From positions 62,001-126,000 of the forward strand of contig MTMO01000034.1 of assembly GCA_002011235.1 (NCBI GenBank): a stretch of 64,000 nucleotides of DNA, given 5' to 3'. Every line of letters starts with the position of its first letter. Position 1 is the stretch's first letter. Below are positions 18,734-30,066 of the stretch, one piece after another. The notes under the pieces were generated by a model. That model saw only the letters and a program-made list of their open reading frames with translations, was not told the DNA's origin and ran no database searches. Made by a program: the position numbers and the translations under genes. Origin of the DNA: Archaeoglobus sp. JdFR-27. Lineage in GTDB: Archaea > Halobacteriota > Archaeoglobi > Archaeoglobales > Archaeoglobaceae.

Positions 18734-19096
18734 ATGGATACTAGAGATGAGATAATTCAAATTCTGGAAAAGAAAGGTTCTATTCTTCAAAAAGATTTAT
18801 GGAAGGAATTAAATATAGACAGTAGTAAATGTTCCAGAATTTTGAGGAAGCTTGAGAAGGAGGATATAATTCGAAGGCTGGAAGTTGTTGTTGATGGCGT
18901 TAAAACTTTTAAGATAGTACCCGCTGATGCTGAAATAGAGGAGGAAAAAGAGGAGGAGTTGAGTTTACAGCAAATAATGGAAAGAATGGAAGACCTCACG
19001 GGTCTTCCACCTTGTTTTGGCTGCAAAGAGTTTGAATGTGAGGCTCAAAATTGTATAAAAATGGAAGTATGGTTCCTGAGGAGGATAAGGGATTAA
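18734..19096 (+). CDS. Winged-helix protein with C-terminal cysteine cluster
   Basis: A 120-residue protein. Residues about 1-60 form a MarR/C34-like winged helix (GSILQKDLWKELNIDSSKCSRI part is the recognition unit), then an acidic linker (EIEEEKEEE), a short helix, and a C-terminal PCFGCKEFECEAQNC with four cysteines (C-x2-C-x4-C-x4-C) followed by a basic tail. The cysteines could hold zinc or an Fe-S cluster, so redox sensing is possible. Co-directional with and 21 bases after the Sm2 gene. Confidence 0.75.
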   Translation: MDTRDEIIQILEKKGSILQKDLWKELNIDSSKCSRILRKLEKEDIIRRLEVVVDGVKTFKIVPADAEIEEEKEEELSLQQIMERMEDLTGLPPCFGCKEFECEAQNCIKMEVWFLRRIRD

Positions 19097-19162
19097 GAAA
19101 GGTTTAGGGTTTAGCAAGATTTGGTGATTGAATTTATTTTTAAATTTGGCCTCTCTAAGATT

Positions 19163-19197
19163 GGTAACTAAAGATTGGTAACTAAAAAATGGTTACC
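19163..19197. repeat. GGTAAC direct and inverted repeats between convergent genes
   Basis: GGTAACTAAA occurs at 19163 and 19177, and a GTTACC at 19192-19197 pairs with the second copy as a 6-base stem over an A-rich loop. It lies in the gap between the convergent winged-helix gene and rps15, so it may mark the ends of both transcripts. It is not a classic archaeal poly-T terminator. Confidence 0.4.
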
Positions 19198-19207
19198 GCT
19201 CTATTGG

Positions 19208-19666
19208 TTATTTTCTCAAAGCTATTCTTAATTTGGCCGGATCGTAGCTCCAATCTTTTGGTAGGTATCCTTTTTCCTTATAATAGCTTGATAACCTCCA
19301 GATCTTCGCCTCGATCAGCTGCAAACCCCTCTTGTTATGGAAATCCTTTTTATGGACCTCAAGATGTTTTCTGAGATTCAACGCTTTCTTGATTAGAGCC
19401 TTTAGGTCTTCGGGATATTCGATCTCGAATCCTTTTTCTTTGAGCAGCTTTACCAGCTTCTTCCCTGTAACCTGTCTAACTGATGGAACACCGTATCTAT
19501 CTCTCAGTATCATCCCAATCGTGCTTGGTTCGTATCCCTCATTGTAAAGCTCGATTATTCTCTTCTCTACCTCTTCCGGTGTTAAATCAATCCATTCTGG
19601 GGGAGAATCACGGTAAACTCTTTTTGATCCTGAACTTCCCCTTCTTCTTGCATGCATTCTTGCCAT
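19208..19666 (-). CDS. rps15: Ribosomal protein S15 (archaeal/eukaryotic type)
   Basis: Small-subunit protein that binds the central domain of 16S rRNA. The 152 residues carry the archaeal/eukaryotic N-terminal extension (MARMHARRRGSSGSKR, then PPEWIDLTPEEVE) and the bacterial-like core with LRKHLEVHKKDFHNKRGLQ and the ETRIWRLSSYYK-like helix. Three in-frame starts exist within 10 bases; the ATG at 19666 is best placed after GGTGAT. It has 80 bases between it and the upstream RdgB gene on the same strand. Confidence 0.97.
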   Translation of the reverse strand: MARMHARRRGSSGSKRVYRDSPPEWIDLTPEEVEKRIIELYNEGYEPSTIGMILRDRYGVPSVRQVTGKKLVKLLKEKGFEIEYPEDLKALIKKALNLRKHLEVHKKDFHNKRGLQLIEAKIWRLSSYYKEKGYLPKDWSYDPAKLRIALRK

Positions 19667-19746
19667 GAACATCACCTTTGAGTTATACTCTTCAAAAGAG
19701 AGAATGAGCGCAACTTAAAAATTTTTTGTAACCAAATTTAGTCTAT

Positions 19747-20289
19747 TCAAGAGCCCTGGATAGAGGAGAAGAAATTCTCCATAGCTCTTCTTCTATGTGA
19801 TACCTCATTTTTCTCCTCTCCCATTTCTGCAAAAGTTCTGCCTTCATACTCGAAGATCGGATCGTAGCCAAAGCCCCCCTTTCCCCTTTTCTCTCTTGAA
19901 ATCTCACCGCTAACTTCTCCCTTGAATGTCTTTACATCTTTTCCGTCAAAATAGGCTACAACTGCTACAAACTTTGCTTTTCTGTTATCTAAACCCCTCA
20001 TTAACTTCAGTATTCCGTCATTTCCAATTGTTTTAAAAACGTAGGATGAGTAGGGTCCAGGGAAACCCTTAAGCGCATCAACAAAAAGACCACTGTCCTC
20101 GATAAAGAAAGGTTCTTTGATTTGGGATGTAAGCAATTCAGCACTTTTTTTCGCTATCTCTTCGAGATCATTGCCTTGAACTTCTTCATATTCTTTTTTA
20201 AGCCATTCTATATCGAAACCAAATCTCTTACCTATACTTCTTGCTTCCTCAAATTTATCTTTGTTTGAGGTTATGAAAAGAATCCTCAT
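19747..20289 (-). CDS. rdgB: XTP/dITP diphosphatase (Ham1/RdgB)
   Basis: House-cleaning enzyme that hydrolyses dITP, XTP and related purine triphosphates to monophosphates, keeping deaminated bases out of nucleic acids. The 180 residues show the N-terminal [10 protein letters not shown] substrate loop, [22 protein letters not shown] (catalytic Asp block; key residues EDSG and PGPYS), [11 protein letters not shown] and the late SHRRRAM. Each block is canonical. It probably forms a unit with rps15. Confidence 0.96.
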   Translation of the reverse strand: MRILFITSNKDKFEEARSIGKRFGFDIEWLKKEYEEVQGNDLEEIAKKSAELLTSQIKEPFFIEDSGLFVDALKGFPGPYSSYVFKTIGNDGILKLMRGLDNRKAKFVAVVAYFDGKDVKTFKGEVSGEISREKRGKGGFGYDPIFEYEGRTFAEMGEEKNEVSHRRRAMENFFSSIQGS

Positions 20290-20381
20290 TGCATCTCCCT
20301 ATCCCTCCATCCTCAAGCGATCTTATTAACTTTATGGAAAATCTTTTTTAAGAAAGAAAACTTGAATCATTAGTGGTCAAA

Positions 20382-20723
20382 ATGGGAGAAGAAAAGAAAA
20401 CATCTGTTGGATTGGAAGAAAATATTGAAGGGGCCCTAACATATTTGCTTGGGTTTATTACCGGTATAATCTTCCTGTTGATCGAGAAAGAAAGTGCGTT
20501 CGTAAGATTTCATGCAATGCAGTCAACGATCACGTTCCTCGCAATCTTTATAATAAATTTAATCCTTGGAAGTATACCGTTTATAGGTTGGGCAATCACT
20601 TCAGTTGTAAGTCTTATCGCCATCGTTTTGTGGCTTCTCGGCATGTACAAGGCATACAAGGGTGAGCTTTACAAATTCCCGATAGTTGGGGATATCGCTG
20701 TATCTCAGCTGAAAAGGCTTTGA
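20382..20723 (+). CDS. DUF4870-type small membrane protein
   Basis: A 113-residue membrane protein with three hydrophobic helices: LTYLLGFITGIIFLLIE, TFLAIFIINLILG and a long SVVSLIAIVLWLLGMYKAY segment. The pattern E-x7-F-V-R-F-H-A-x-Q-S between the first two helices (AFVRFHAMQST) is the DUF4870 hallmark. Function is unknown, though the family is widespread. The ATG at 20382 follows a weak GGTC; a GTG at 20373 is the alternative. Transcribed divergently from rdgB. Confidence 0.8.
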   Translation: MGEEKKTSVGLEENIEGALTYLLGFITGIIFLLIEKESAFVRFHAMQSTITFLAIFIINLILGSIPFIGWAITSVVSLIAIVLWLLGMYKAYKGELYKFPIVGDIAVSQLKRL

Positions 20724-20746
20724 GTTTTAAAAACCAATATCTAATT

Positions 20747-21463
20747 TTAATATTTAAATCCCCACATTGAAAGAATCTCCTTCAAGCCCTTTTCGAAATC
20801 CTCTCTTGAACCAGAGTATTTCACTCTCCCGAGTTCAAGAACGTAAACGTAATCCGATATCCCTATTGCTTTTCTCAAGTTCTGTTCTACAAGAAGAATC
20901 GTTTTACCGTCCCTTCTGATTGAATCAAGAAGTTGATAAACCTCATCACTCAAAACAGGTGAGAGTCCAGCGGTAGGTTCGTCAACCAAGAGAAGTTCAG
21001 GATCTGTTAGCAGTGCAATGCTAAATTGAAGTATTTTCTGCTCACCACCACTCATAAATCCAGCTTTCATGTTCTTTTTTTCGTTTAAAACTGGGAACCT
21101 TTCATATATTGCCTTTAGCCTTTCAGAAATTTCCTCTTTATTTCTTTTGAAGATCCATAATCCGGCCTTCAAGTTCTCCTCCACAGTAAGACTGTGAAAA
21201 ATCCCATGCTCTTGGGAGATATAGGCGACTCCTTTCTTAATCATGGTGAAAGGAGGGGAGGCGGTGATCTCTTCACCTTTGTATATGACCTTTCCGCTGA
21301 AAGGCTTTATGTAGCCGTAGATAGTTTTGAGGAGGGTGGATTTTCCAGAGCCGTTAGGTCCAAGAACAGAGGTAACGCTACCTTTTCTTACCTCGAGAGA
21401 CACATCTGAGAGGACGTTAATATCTTTATGATAGCCTGAAGAAACTCTCTCGACTTTTAACAT
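20747..21463 (-). CDS. livF: Branched-chain amino acid-type ABC importer, ATPase LivF
   Basis: One of two ATPases of the HAAT-family importer. Motifs: Walker A GPNGSGKSTLLK, Q-loop ISQEHGIFHSLT, signature MSGGEQK, Walker B LLVDEPTAGLSP and H-loop. Shorter and with the LivF-type HSLTVEENL stretch. The ATG at 21463, 6 bases after GGTG, is chosen over an upstream TTG. Last gene of the livKHMGF operon; one base separates it from livG. Confidence 0.92.
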   Translation of the reverse strand: MLKVERVSSGYHKDINVLSDVSLEVRKGSVTSVLGPNGSGKSTLLKTIYGYIKPFSGKVIYKGEEITASPPFTMIKKGVAYISQEHGIFHSLTVEENLKAGLWIFKRNKEEISERLKAIYERFPVLNEKKNMKAGFMSGGEQKILQFSIALLTDPELLLVDEPTAGLSPVLSDEVYQLLDSIRRDGKTILLVEQNLRKAIGISDYVYVLELGRVKYSGSREDFEKGLKEILSMWGFKY

Positions 21464-21464
21464 A

Positions 21465-22169
21465 TTAAACACCAAGATAAACTCTTATAATCTCTCTGTT
21501 TTTTCTTATGTCTTCCGGATACCCTTCAGCAATCTTTTTACCCTCATTCATCACAATCATCCTGTCACACAAGTCGAATATGGTATGCATGTCGTGGCTA
21601 ACGATCAGAAATGTTCTTCCCTCTTCTCTGAGCTGATTTATAACCCCGACGATTTTCCTAACTATAGAGTGGTGAACCCCAGCAAATGGCTCATCCATAA
21701 GCAAAAGAGTGGGATTGAGCATCATCACCCTTGCAATTTCCAGAAGTTTCTGCTGACCACCCGATAAATTTCCAGCTAGTTCATCTTTCAAATTATAGAG
21801 ATCCAAAAAACTCAACCATTTCTTAGCAATTTTGAATCTTTTCTCCTTATCTAATCCTACTACCGGTACTACCATGTTCTCCATTACGGTTAGGGATCTA
21901 AAGAGTTTGGTTATCTGGAAAGTCCTGCCCATGCCCATTAGAGCTATTTCATGAGATTCTAGTGCTCCAATGGCTTCTCCTTTGAAATATATCTCTCCTT
22001 CATCTAATTCAACTAACCCAGTAATGAGATTTAAAAGAGTTGTTTTCCCACTACCATTAGGGCCAATTATCCCAACGATTTCTCCCTCATTAACGGAAAA
22101 ACTAACTTTATTGACGGCAATAACACCCTCAAATCGCTTCATGAGGTTAACGGTCTTTAAGATCTCCAT
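21465..22169 (-). CDS. livG: Branched-chain amino acid-type ABC importer, ATPase LivG
   Basis: Second ATPase of the importer, 234 residues. Motifs: GPNGSGKTTLLN, the LivG-type MGMGRTFQITKLFRSLTVMEN stretch around the Q-loop, LSGGQQKLLEIARVM signature, and LLLMDEPFAGVH. ATG at 22169 follows GGTGG and sits two bases after the livM stop; the TTG further upstream is not needed. It drives uptake of substrate delivered by the lipoprotein encoded first in the operon. Confidence 0.92.
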   Translation of the reverse strand: MEILKTVNLMKRFEGVIAVNKVSFSVNEGEIVGIIGPNGSGKTTLLNLITGLVELDEGEIYFKGEAIGALESHEIALMGMGRTFQITKLFRSLTVMENMVVPVVGLDKEKRFKIAKKWLSFLDLYNLKDELAGNLSGGQQKLLEIARVMMLNPTLLLMDEPFAGVHHSIVRKIVGVINQLREEGRTFLIVSHDMHTIFDLCDRMIVMNEGKKIAEGYPEDIRKNREIIRVYLGV

Positions 22170-22171
22170 CT

Positions 22172-23086
22172 TCAACCACCTGAAATCACTTTCCTTATGA
22201 ATCCATATAAGCCAGATGGAAATACTCTCAGAATTACGATTAGTGCCATTCCAAGCAATATAAGTCTGTATTCTTCAATGAATCTTAGATATTCTCCTAA
22301 GAGGGTTATCACATAAGCCCCTATGGCTGGACCGATTATGCTCCCACCTCCACCAATCCCCCACATGAGTATTAGTCGAAGAAGGTGATCAACATAGAAA
22401 TTCGTGGAACCTACGCTGCCCATATAGGTTGTATAAAGCCCTCCTGCAAATCCAGCAAAAAAGGAACCAATCACATTCGACATTACTTTGTATTTAACGA
22501 TATCCACACCCAAAACCTTTGCACCCTCTTCGTCATCCTTGAGTGCCCTCATCCTCAACCCAATATCCGATCTAGCAATACCAAGAAGGATTAAAATCGT
22601 GGCAATGAGGGATGCGAAGGTTATGTAGAAGATCAAAATTTTACTCTCAGAGAGAGGTGGAATTCCGTGAATCCCCAGTTCTCCACCCGTAAAAGAGGTG
22701 AATTGTCTTGCCAGAGCATACGAAAGAATGAGGATTGCAAAGGTAACGAGGGTTAGGAGAAGGTACCTAAACCTTAGACAAAGGATTCCTATACCCAAAC
22801 CAAGTAGAGCACCTACACCTCCTGCGACAATCAATGATAAAATGGGTGGAACTTTAAGATAAAGGATCGACCAGGCTGCGAAATAGGCACCCCATCCCCA
22901 TATAGCTGTGTGTCCAGCGGTTAACTGCCCTGTGTAGCCAACTATCAAGTCAAGGCTCGCAGCTAGGATTGCAAAAATATGGATTAGAATTAAAACTCTG
23001 ATTATGTAGCTATCTCCAGTAATAAGGGGATATATGCAGTAAATTGAAAGAATTACCGCTACTAAAACGAGAGGATTCAACCTCAT
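22172..23086 (-). CDS. livM: Branched-chain amino acid-type ABC importer, permease LivM
   Basis: Membrane permease of 304 residues with about nine helices. The LivM motif DLIVGYTGQLTAGHTAIWGWGAYFAA region is present (key residues GYTGQ and GHTA), and the ATPase-docking loop GLRMRALKDDEEGAKVLGVDIVKYK carries the EAA-like pattern. It pairs with LivH to form the translocation pore. Overlaps livH by four bases. Confidence 0.92.
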   Translation of the reverse strand: MRLNPLVLVAVILSIYCIYPLITGDSYIIRVLILIHIFAILAASLDLIVGYTGQLTAGHTAIWGWGAYFAAWSILYLKVPPILSLIVAGGVGALLGLGIGILCLRFRYLLLTLVTFAILILSYALARQFTSFTGGELGIHGIPPLSESKILIFYITFASLIATILILLGIARSDIGLRMRALKDDEEGAKVLGVDIVKYKVMSNVIGSFFAGFAGGLYTTYMGSVGSTNFYVDHLLRLILMWGIGGGGSIIGPAIGAYVITLLGEYLRFIEEYRLILLGMALIVILRVFPSGLYGFIRKVISGG

Positions 23087-23943
23087 ACTACCCTCTCTTT
23101 TTGCCCAAAAAGGCCTCTTGGTCTAAGGATTAACACCAAGATAACTGCCACTGTCATGCAAACAAATCTGAACCACCCTCCAAGAAGGTTTGCTCCAATT
23201 ACATCTGCAAACCCGAGGATGAAAGCTGCAGGTATAACGCCCCAAATACTTCCAAGGCCAGCGAGGATCGAAACGGTAATTGCAACCACGTTCATCTGCG
23301 ACATAAGGATCGGAGAAAGGAACAGAGTTGAAGCGATGTTGATGCCACCAAAAGCTGTGATGGCTGAAGACAAAAAAACACCTATCAAATGCATACGATT
23401 CGCATCTATTCCTAAGGATGCTGCGACCGATTCATTATCTATTGTAGCCCTGATACCTAAGCCAACCCACGTCTTTGAGATTAAAACCCAGAGCAGAGAT
23501 ATTGCGATCAAGCTTGATATGGCTACGTACAATTTTTGGAAGCTCATTTCAACCCCTGATATCGTAATTACTCCCCGAATGAATGTAGGGAATGGGAGCC
23601 CCCAAGGTCCGTATAACATTGTAATTAACCTTTCGAGCATCAACAAAAGAGCTAGAGTTATTATAATGGCAGATATATGCTGGTGCCTTATTGGTAAAAG
23701 GGCATATTTGTAAAAAATCGTCATCAGGAAGCCTACTGAAACTATGCTGAATAAAATAGAAGGTATGAGTGGTAAATTTAGCTGTGTAAGTCCTGTATAA
23801 GCGAGGTATCCACCTATCATCAAAAGGGCTCCGTGAGCAAAATTAAAAACTCCTGTCGTGGTGTAAAAAAAGGAAAGTCCAATGGTTGCTATTGCAAATA
23901 CTGCACCGATGAAGATCCCATCAAATATCAATGAGATGTCCAT
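23083..23943 (-). CDS. livH: Branched-chain amino acid-type ABC importer, permease LivH
   Basis: Partner permease of 286 residues, about eight helices. The signature early segment TTGVFNFAHGALLMIGGYLAY is typical (key residues NFAHG), and ATIDNESVAASLGIDANRMH is the cytoplasmic loop that meets the ATPases. Starts ten bases after livK ends. Members of this family move hydrophobic amino acids, but also urea and small amides or aromatic acids, so the operon order does not fix the substrate. Confidence 0.92.
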   Translation of the reverse strand: MDISLIFDGIFIGAVFAIATIGLSFFYTTTGVFNFAHGALLMIGGYLAYTGLTQLNLPLIPSILFSIVSVGFLMTIFYKYALLPIRHQHISAIIITLALLLMLERLITMLYGPWGLPFPTFIRGVITISGVEMSFQKLYVAISSLIAISLLWVLISKTWVGLGIRATIDNESVAASLGIDANRMHLIGVFLSSAITAFGGINIASTLFLSPILMSQMNVVAITVSILAGLGSIWGVIPAAFILGFADVIGANLLGGWFRFVCMTVAVILVLILRPRGLFGQKERVV

Positions 23944-23952
23944 ATAATCACT

Positions 23953-25227
23953 TTAAGACCTAGGTACTTTGATCCAGGGAGCGGGTTTCCATTTATCAGG
24001 CTTTCCTATAGGTTCCGGCCACACAATAACTACTTTAGGCTTTCCTTCAACTTCCTGCCACTGTCCAATTGGACCGCCAAGAGGCGATTCAATCTTGTAA
24101 GGTGGGCCAAGCCATGCCATGTGGTCGTGATTGGTCTTGCTGAATTTAATTTTTCCCCTAAGGGTATCAAACTCATTTTTCTCCATCACTTCGACAAGTT
24201 TGTCTGCATTTGTTGTTCCCGCTTTCTCAATTGCCTGGAATATCACCTGTAAAGCCTCATAAGTATCAGCAGCCTGGTTTATCCCCTCTACCCCATATTT
24301 ACTGATGTACTTTTCGGTCCAAGGAACAACTTGGTCTGTTACTGGGTACTTAATCACCGTACTAGCAAAAGCGGTGGTTTCAAATTCACATCTTCCTTCA
24401 GTCTTTTCCCATGCTTCAGGACTGGCTATCGGATTGTTAACTCCTATGAGTATCGCATCTATCTTTAAATCGTGCCAGGTTTTAGTCACGAGGTATCCAT
24501 TGTCTGAGGAGAAAACTGGAAATATGACATCCGCACCCCAGCTCTCCATCTCTTTCATTTCTGGGATTTCTGTAACCCCAAGTGGAACGAGCCAGCTCTT
24601 CACCTCTAATCCACTTGCTTTAAGTCTCTCCGTCTCAAACTTTGTTAGGCCTCTCGCCCATAGAACATCCTCTGTTAAGAAAGCAACTTTCTTTACACCA
24701 TATTTTGGAACCAAGTAGTTCATTATAAAGTTGCTCAACTGGTTTCCAAGCGTTGTTGCGTTTGTGGTGGATCTAAAGAGATACTTGTACTTATTATAAT
24801 CTTTTTCAACAAGCTTTGAGTATGCGGGTGTTTGAGCGGTTCCAACCACCAAAGGAATTTTATTATCTGCAGCAACTTCACCCACAACCATTGAAACCTC
24901 GCTCCTGAAAATTCCTGCCAACGCAACAACACCATCTTGCAAGATAGCCCTCTCGGCAACGAGTTTTCCTGTCTCGGGTTTGTCTTCAGTATCGTAAACG
25001 ATAATTTCTACAGGTCTGCCTAACAGGCCACCTTTGGCATTAATTTCAGCTTCTGCCATTTTTGCAGCATTAGCCATTGCATTTCCCGCTCTAGCAGGTG
25101 CTCCAGTTAGCGGTGCGAGAACTCCTATTTTTATAGGTTTTACCTCCTTTTTTTCTGCACAACCCATTGTGAAAGAGGCGATAATCAGTGCTATTATCCC
25201 TAGGATCAACAGTTGCCTAATTTCCAT
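23953..25227 (-). CDS. livK: Substrate-binding lipoprotein of the liv-type importer
   Basis: A 424-residue periplasmic-type binding protein (type I fold, Peripla_BP_6). The signal ends in a lipobox FTMGC with Cys23 as lipid anchor. IKIGVLAPLTGAPARAGNAM begins the mature domain, with the ligand-contact block KLVAERAILQDGVVALAGIFRSEV near residues 90-115 (key AERAI). The C-terminal part is rich in Trp/Pro (WPEPIGKPDKWKPAPW), which is longer than classic LivK and recalls amide/aromatic-acid binders. First gene of the operon; SD GGGGGTGAT. Confidence 0.9.
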   Translation of the reverse strand: MEIRQLLILGIIALIIASFTMGCAEKKEVKPIKIGVLAPLTGAPARAGNAMANAAKMAEAEINAKGGLLGRPVEIIVYDTEDKPETGKLVAERAILQDGVVALAGIFRSEVSMVVGEVAADNKIPLVVGTAQTPAYSKLVEKDYNKYKYLFRSTTNATTLGNQLSNFIMNYLVPKYGVKKVAFLTEDVLWARGLTKFETERLKASGLEVKSWLVPLGVTEIPEMKEMESWGADVIFPVFSSDNGYLVTKTWHDLKIDAILIGVNNPIASPEAWEKTEGRCEFETTAFASTVIKYPVTDQVVPWTEKYISKYGVEGINQAADTYEALQVIFQAIEKAGTTNADKLVEVMEKNEFDTLRGKIKFSKTNHDHMAWLGPPYKIESPLGGPIGQWQEVEGKPKVVIVWPEPIGKPDKWKPAPWIKVPRS

Positions 25228-25450
25228 TCTATCACCCCCTCTGAATTTGCCATTATTTTTAGATATAATTTAAAAAAGTTTTTGGTAGAACTCTTCAATA
25301 ACCACAAATCATCTCTTTATTTCTAACGAATTAGAAATTATCGAAGTGGTAAGAAGAAAAACACTTAGATTTTTTGTGGAAAAGAAAAGGTGAACTCCAC
25401 CTAAATATTTAGGACAAAAAGTTATTTGGTTTGTAACAGAAACAACTACC

Positions 25451-26320
25451 ATGAAGGCTGAAGGACAGAAGGGATTTAAATCAGATTTAAAGCTAATAGT
25501 ACTCTATAACGGCTTTTTTGGGGAGAGATTTATAGCAAATCTAATGAATTATTCAAATTCATGCCCCTCTTTTGGAGCTTGTGGAATAGATCAGTGCGTT
25601 CAGTGTAAAGAGAAGGTTTACAGCTTCTCTAAAAATATAATAGCAGCGTTTGGAATGCTTGATCCTAACACGATGCCTCAGTTTATTGAAGATGCGGAAG
25701 ATTTTTTGCCGAAGGTAATACCTTCTGCAGATATGGCAATTGCAATAAATCTTCATCCAGATGTCCTCTATGCTTTACCGGAGAAATTAAAGGAGTCAAG
25801 GGTAAAAGGCCTCATAGTTCCAGTTGAGGAACCTCGCTGGTGCTCTGCTGGGCTTGCAAAACAGCTGAAAGAAAAATGTTCTGAGCTTGGTATTGAGTTT
25901 GCCGCTCCAAAACCGTTCTGTATAATGAAGCCTTCAGAAGAAACTCCGCTCCTCAATAGGTTTATTGAAGAATTTGGTCTTGGTTATCCGGAGTTTGAAA
26001 TTGAATACAGCGAGAATAATGGTTTTAAGAAAATTGAAACAGTTAGAATCATTAGAAGCGAGCCATGTGGGTGTGCGTGGTTTATAGGCATAAAGCTGAG
26101 AGAGTTTGAGTTTGAAAACTTTAGAGAGCTGTGGGACAGGGTGGCTGAAGCACACCACTCTTTTCCATGTACCGGGAGCATGGAAAAGGACAATGAATAC
26201 AACGAAACAATTCTTCATGTAGCCGGATACACTGCGAGACATGCAGTAGATAGAGCTCTGGGTTACGAGGGTTATGAGGAAATACCGGAGCATTTAATTG
26301 AGATAATTGAAATACAATAG
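25451..26320 (+). CDS. DUF166-like cysteine-rich protein
   Basis: A 289-residue soluble protein that I place in the archaeal DUF166 group, which has been labelled thymidylate synthase-like in some methanogens; I consider that label unproven. It has a Cys-rich N-terminal part (CPSFGACGIDQCVQC near residues 37-51), EEPRWCSAG, KPFCIMKPSEE, a central EPCGCAWF and SFPCTGSM near the end. The many conserved cysteines suggest metal or Fe-S binding. Transcribed divergently from livK, with about 220 AT-rich bases between. Confidence 0.6.
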   Translation: MKAEGQKGFKSDLKLIVLYNGFFGERFIANLMNYSNSCPSFGACGIDQCVQCKEKVYSFSKNIIAAFGMLDPNTMPQFIEDAEDFLPKVIPSADMAIAINLHPDVLYALPEKLKESRVKGLIVPVEEPRWCSAGLAKQLKEKCSELGIEFAAPKPFCIMKPSEETPLLNRFIEEFGLGYPEFEIEYSENNGFKKIETVRIIRSEPCGCAWFIGIKLREFEFENFRELWDRVAEAHHSFPCTGSMEKDNEYNETILHVAGYTARHAVDRALGYEGYEEIPEHLIEIIEIQ

Positions 26321-26410
26321 CCTTTTACTCCCATATATTCTTTTCATCCTCAAAGAACGAAGTCTCTTTTGTATGGGACACCTCCTAACAATTCATAATT
26401 TACCGAAAGC

Positions 26411-26442
26411 TTTATATACTCATAAACTAACTTTAAGTTAGT
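26411..26442 (+). promoter_or_regulatory. Heat-shock promoter with HSR1 operator
   Basis: A TATA element (TTTATATA, from 26411) is followed by ACTAACTTTAAGTTAGT (26426-26442), a perfect palindrome of 8-base arms around one base. It contains CTAAC-N5-GTTAG, the motif I recall for the heat-shock regulator HSR1 of Archaeoglobus fulgidus. Binding just after TATA would block initiation and give autoregulation of the HSR1-Cdc48-Hsp20 operon. Confidence 0.85.
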
Positions 26443-26468
26443 AACAAAAAGGTCAGTAGGTGATAGGG

Positions 26469-27152
26469 TTGGTATCTGTAGACACAATACTGGAAATCCT
26501 AGGGAATGATAGCAGGAGGAGGATTCTCTCTCTACTGGCCAAAAAACCTTGTTACGTTAGTGAGATCTCTTACGCTCTGAAAATGGCACCGAAAGCAGTA
26601 ATAGAGCATCTTGAGAAGCTTGAAAAGGCTAGACTAATTAAAAGCTTCGAGGATGGAAGAAGGAGGTATTACTATATAGATCAGAACATGAGGCTCGAGA
26701 TCTCAATCGCCCCTCACATCTTCAAGACGAATCTAGTTGACGAAGTGGATGACATGGATAAGTTGATGAAGGAATTTTTAACGATCCAAAAAAAGATCAG
26801 TGAGATATCATCGAGGTTCATGGAAAGCACGATTGCAGATATTTACAGAAGTCTGAGAAGCGTCGAAGAGATCCAGAGGAAATTCTCAATGATTCAGAGC
26901 TATCTCTCGTCAAGAGCTAGCGAAATCTTTGAGAGATTCCTTGATGAGATAGATAGATGTGTGGAAGATGATTATGAGAAAATGGTCCTTCTTGCCCTCT
27001 CAAAAGGTGCTAAAAGGGTCTCAGATGTATCTGAGGAGTTTGGCATTCCCTATGCTGAGGTTGAGAGGGCAATTGAGAGGTTAAAGAATAAAGGTGTTGT
27101 TGAAGAGGTAAGAGATAGGAGAGGTTATGAAATTATAATAAAATATAGATAA
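26469..27152 (+). CDS. hsr1: Heat-shock transcriptional repressor HSR1 (ArsR-type winged helix)
   Basis: About 227 residues. The N-terminal ArsR-like winged helix (EILGNDSRRRILSLLAKKP, ISYALKMAPKAVIEHLEKLEKA; key RRRILSLL and VIEHLEKL) is followed by a beta-wing GRRRYYYID and a C-terminal coiled/helical half with a second HTH-like stretch (RVSDVSEEFGIPYAEVERAI). The gene order with cdc48 and hsp20 and the operator match the HSR1 locus of A. fulgidus. Start: the TTG at 26469, 6 bases after AGGTGAT, or the GTG at 26460. Confidence 0.88.
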   Translation: MVSVDTILEILGNDSRRRILSLLAKKPCYVSEISYALKMAPKAVIEHLEKLEKARLIKSFEDGRRRYYYIDQNMRLEISIAPHIFKTNLVDEVDDMDKLMKEFLTIQKKISEISSRFMESTIADIYRSLRSVEEIQRKFSMIQSYLSSRASEIFERFLDEIDRCVEDDYEKMVLLALSKGAKRVSDVSEEFGIPYAEVERAIERLKNKGVVEEVRDRRGYEIIIKYR

Positions 27153-27184
27153 TAGACATAAAATATAAATAAAATAGAATTTAG

Positions 27185-29395
<2,211 letters not shown>

Positions 29396-29461
29396 TTGAC
29401 TTAATGAATTTAGTTTGGTTAAGTTTGTTAAATTTAGTTAAATAAAAAGGAGGTGGTTAAA

Positions 29462-30001
29462 ATGCCCTGGAAGAGGAGAAGAAGGGATTGGGACGACATA
29501 TTCAATGAGATGTTTGACATGCTGAACTTTCCATTTAGCGAGGAGTTCGATGAGATCTTCAGAAGGATCACGAGGGACTTCAACGAAATTTTCAGAAGTG
29601 CTCCAGAGTCAAGGCCCTTCGTAAGAGGTTTCTCGATAAGAATTGGCCCAGATGGAAAACCTGAGATCAAGGAATTCGGAACCAAATTTGAAACTCTGAG
29701 AAGTGAATCGGGAATCGAAGAGAGAAAACCCCTCATTGACGTGATGGAGACCGACGATGAAGTTCAGGTAATTGCGGAGATGCCGGGTGTGAACAAGGAA
29801 GATATAGATCTCAACGCCACAGAAAAAACCCTTGAGATCAAGGCTGACGGAGAGAACAGAAAGTACTTTGAAACTGTAGAATTGCCAGTTGAGGTTTTGC
29901 CAGAGACGGCCAAAGCCAGGTATAACAACGGTGTGCTTGAGGTTGTGATGAAAAAGAAGCATCCAAAGGCTAGCGAGAAGAAGAAGATAAACATCGAGTA
30001 A
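29462..30001 (+). CDS. hsp20: Hsp20/alpha-crystallin small heat-shock protein
   Basis: A 179-residue holdase. A basic, aromatic N-terminal arm with repeated F/DE motifs (residues 1-80) precedes the alpha-crystallin domain (about 85-170: LIDVMETDDEVQVIAEMPGV, GVNKEDIDLNATEKTLEIKAD). The late GVLEVVMKKKH loop is typical, and the C-terminal INI is the IxI anchoring motif for oligomers. ATG at 29462 follows GGAGGTGG. Third gene of the hsr1-cdc48-hsp20 operon. Confidence 0.96.
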   Translation: MPWKRRRRDWDDIFNEMFDMLNFPFSEEFDEIFRRITRDFNEIFRSAPESRPFVRGFSIRIGPDGKPEIKEFGTKFETLRSESGIEERKPLIDVMETDDEVQVIAEMPGVNKEDIDLNATEKTLEIKADGENRKYFETVELPVEVLPETAKARYNNGVLEVVMKKKHPKASEKKKINIE

Positions 30002-30003
30002 CT

Positions 30004-30040
30004 TTAATTTTTAATTTTTTATTTTTAAGTTTATCAATAA
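30004..30040 (+). terminator. T-rich terminator region after hsp20
   Basis: Several T5-T6 runs (TTTAATTTTTAATTTTTT and more) follow the hsp20 stop directly, as expected of archaeal factor-independent termination. The same region lies past the stop of the convergent cdc6 gene. Confidence 0.45.
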
Positions 30041-30066
30041 ATTTAATTTTTGTTAGAAACAATTCC

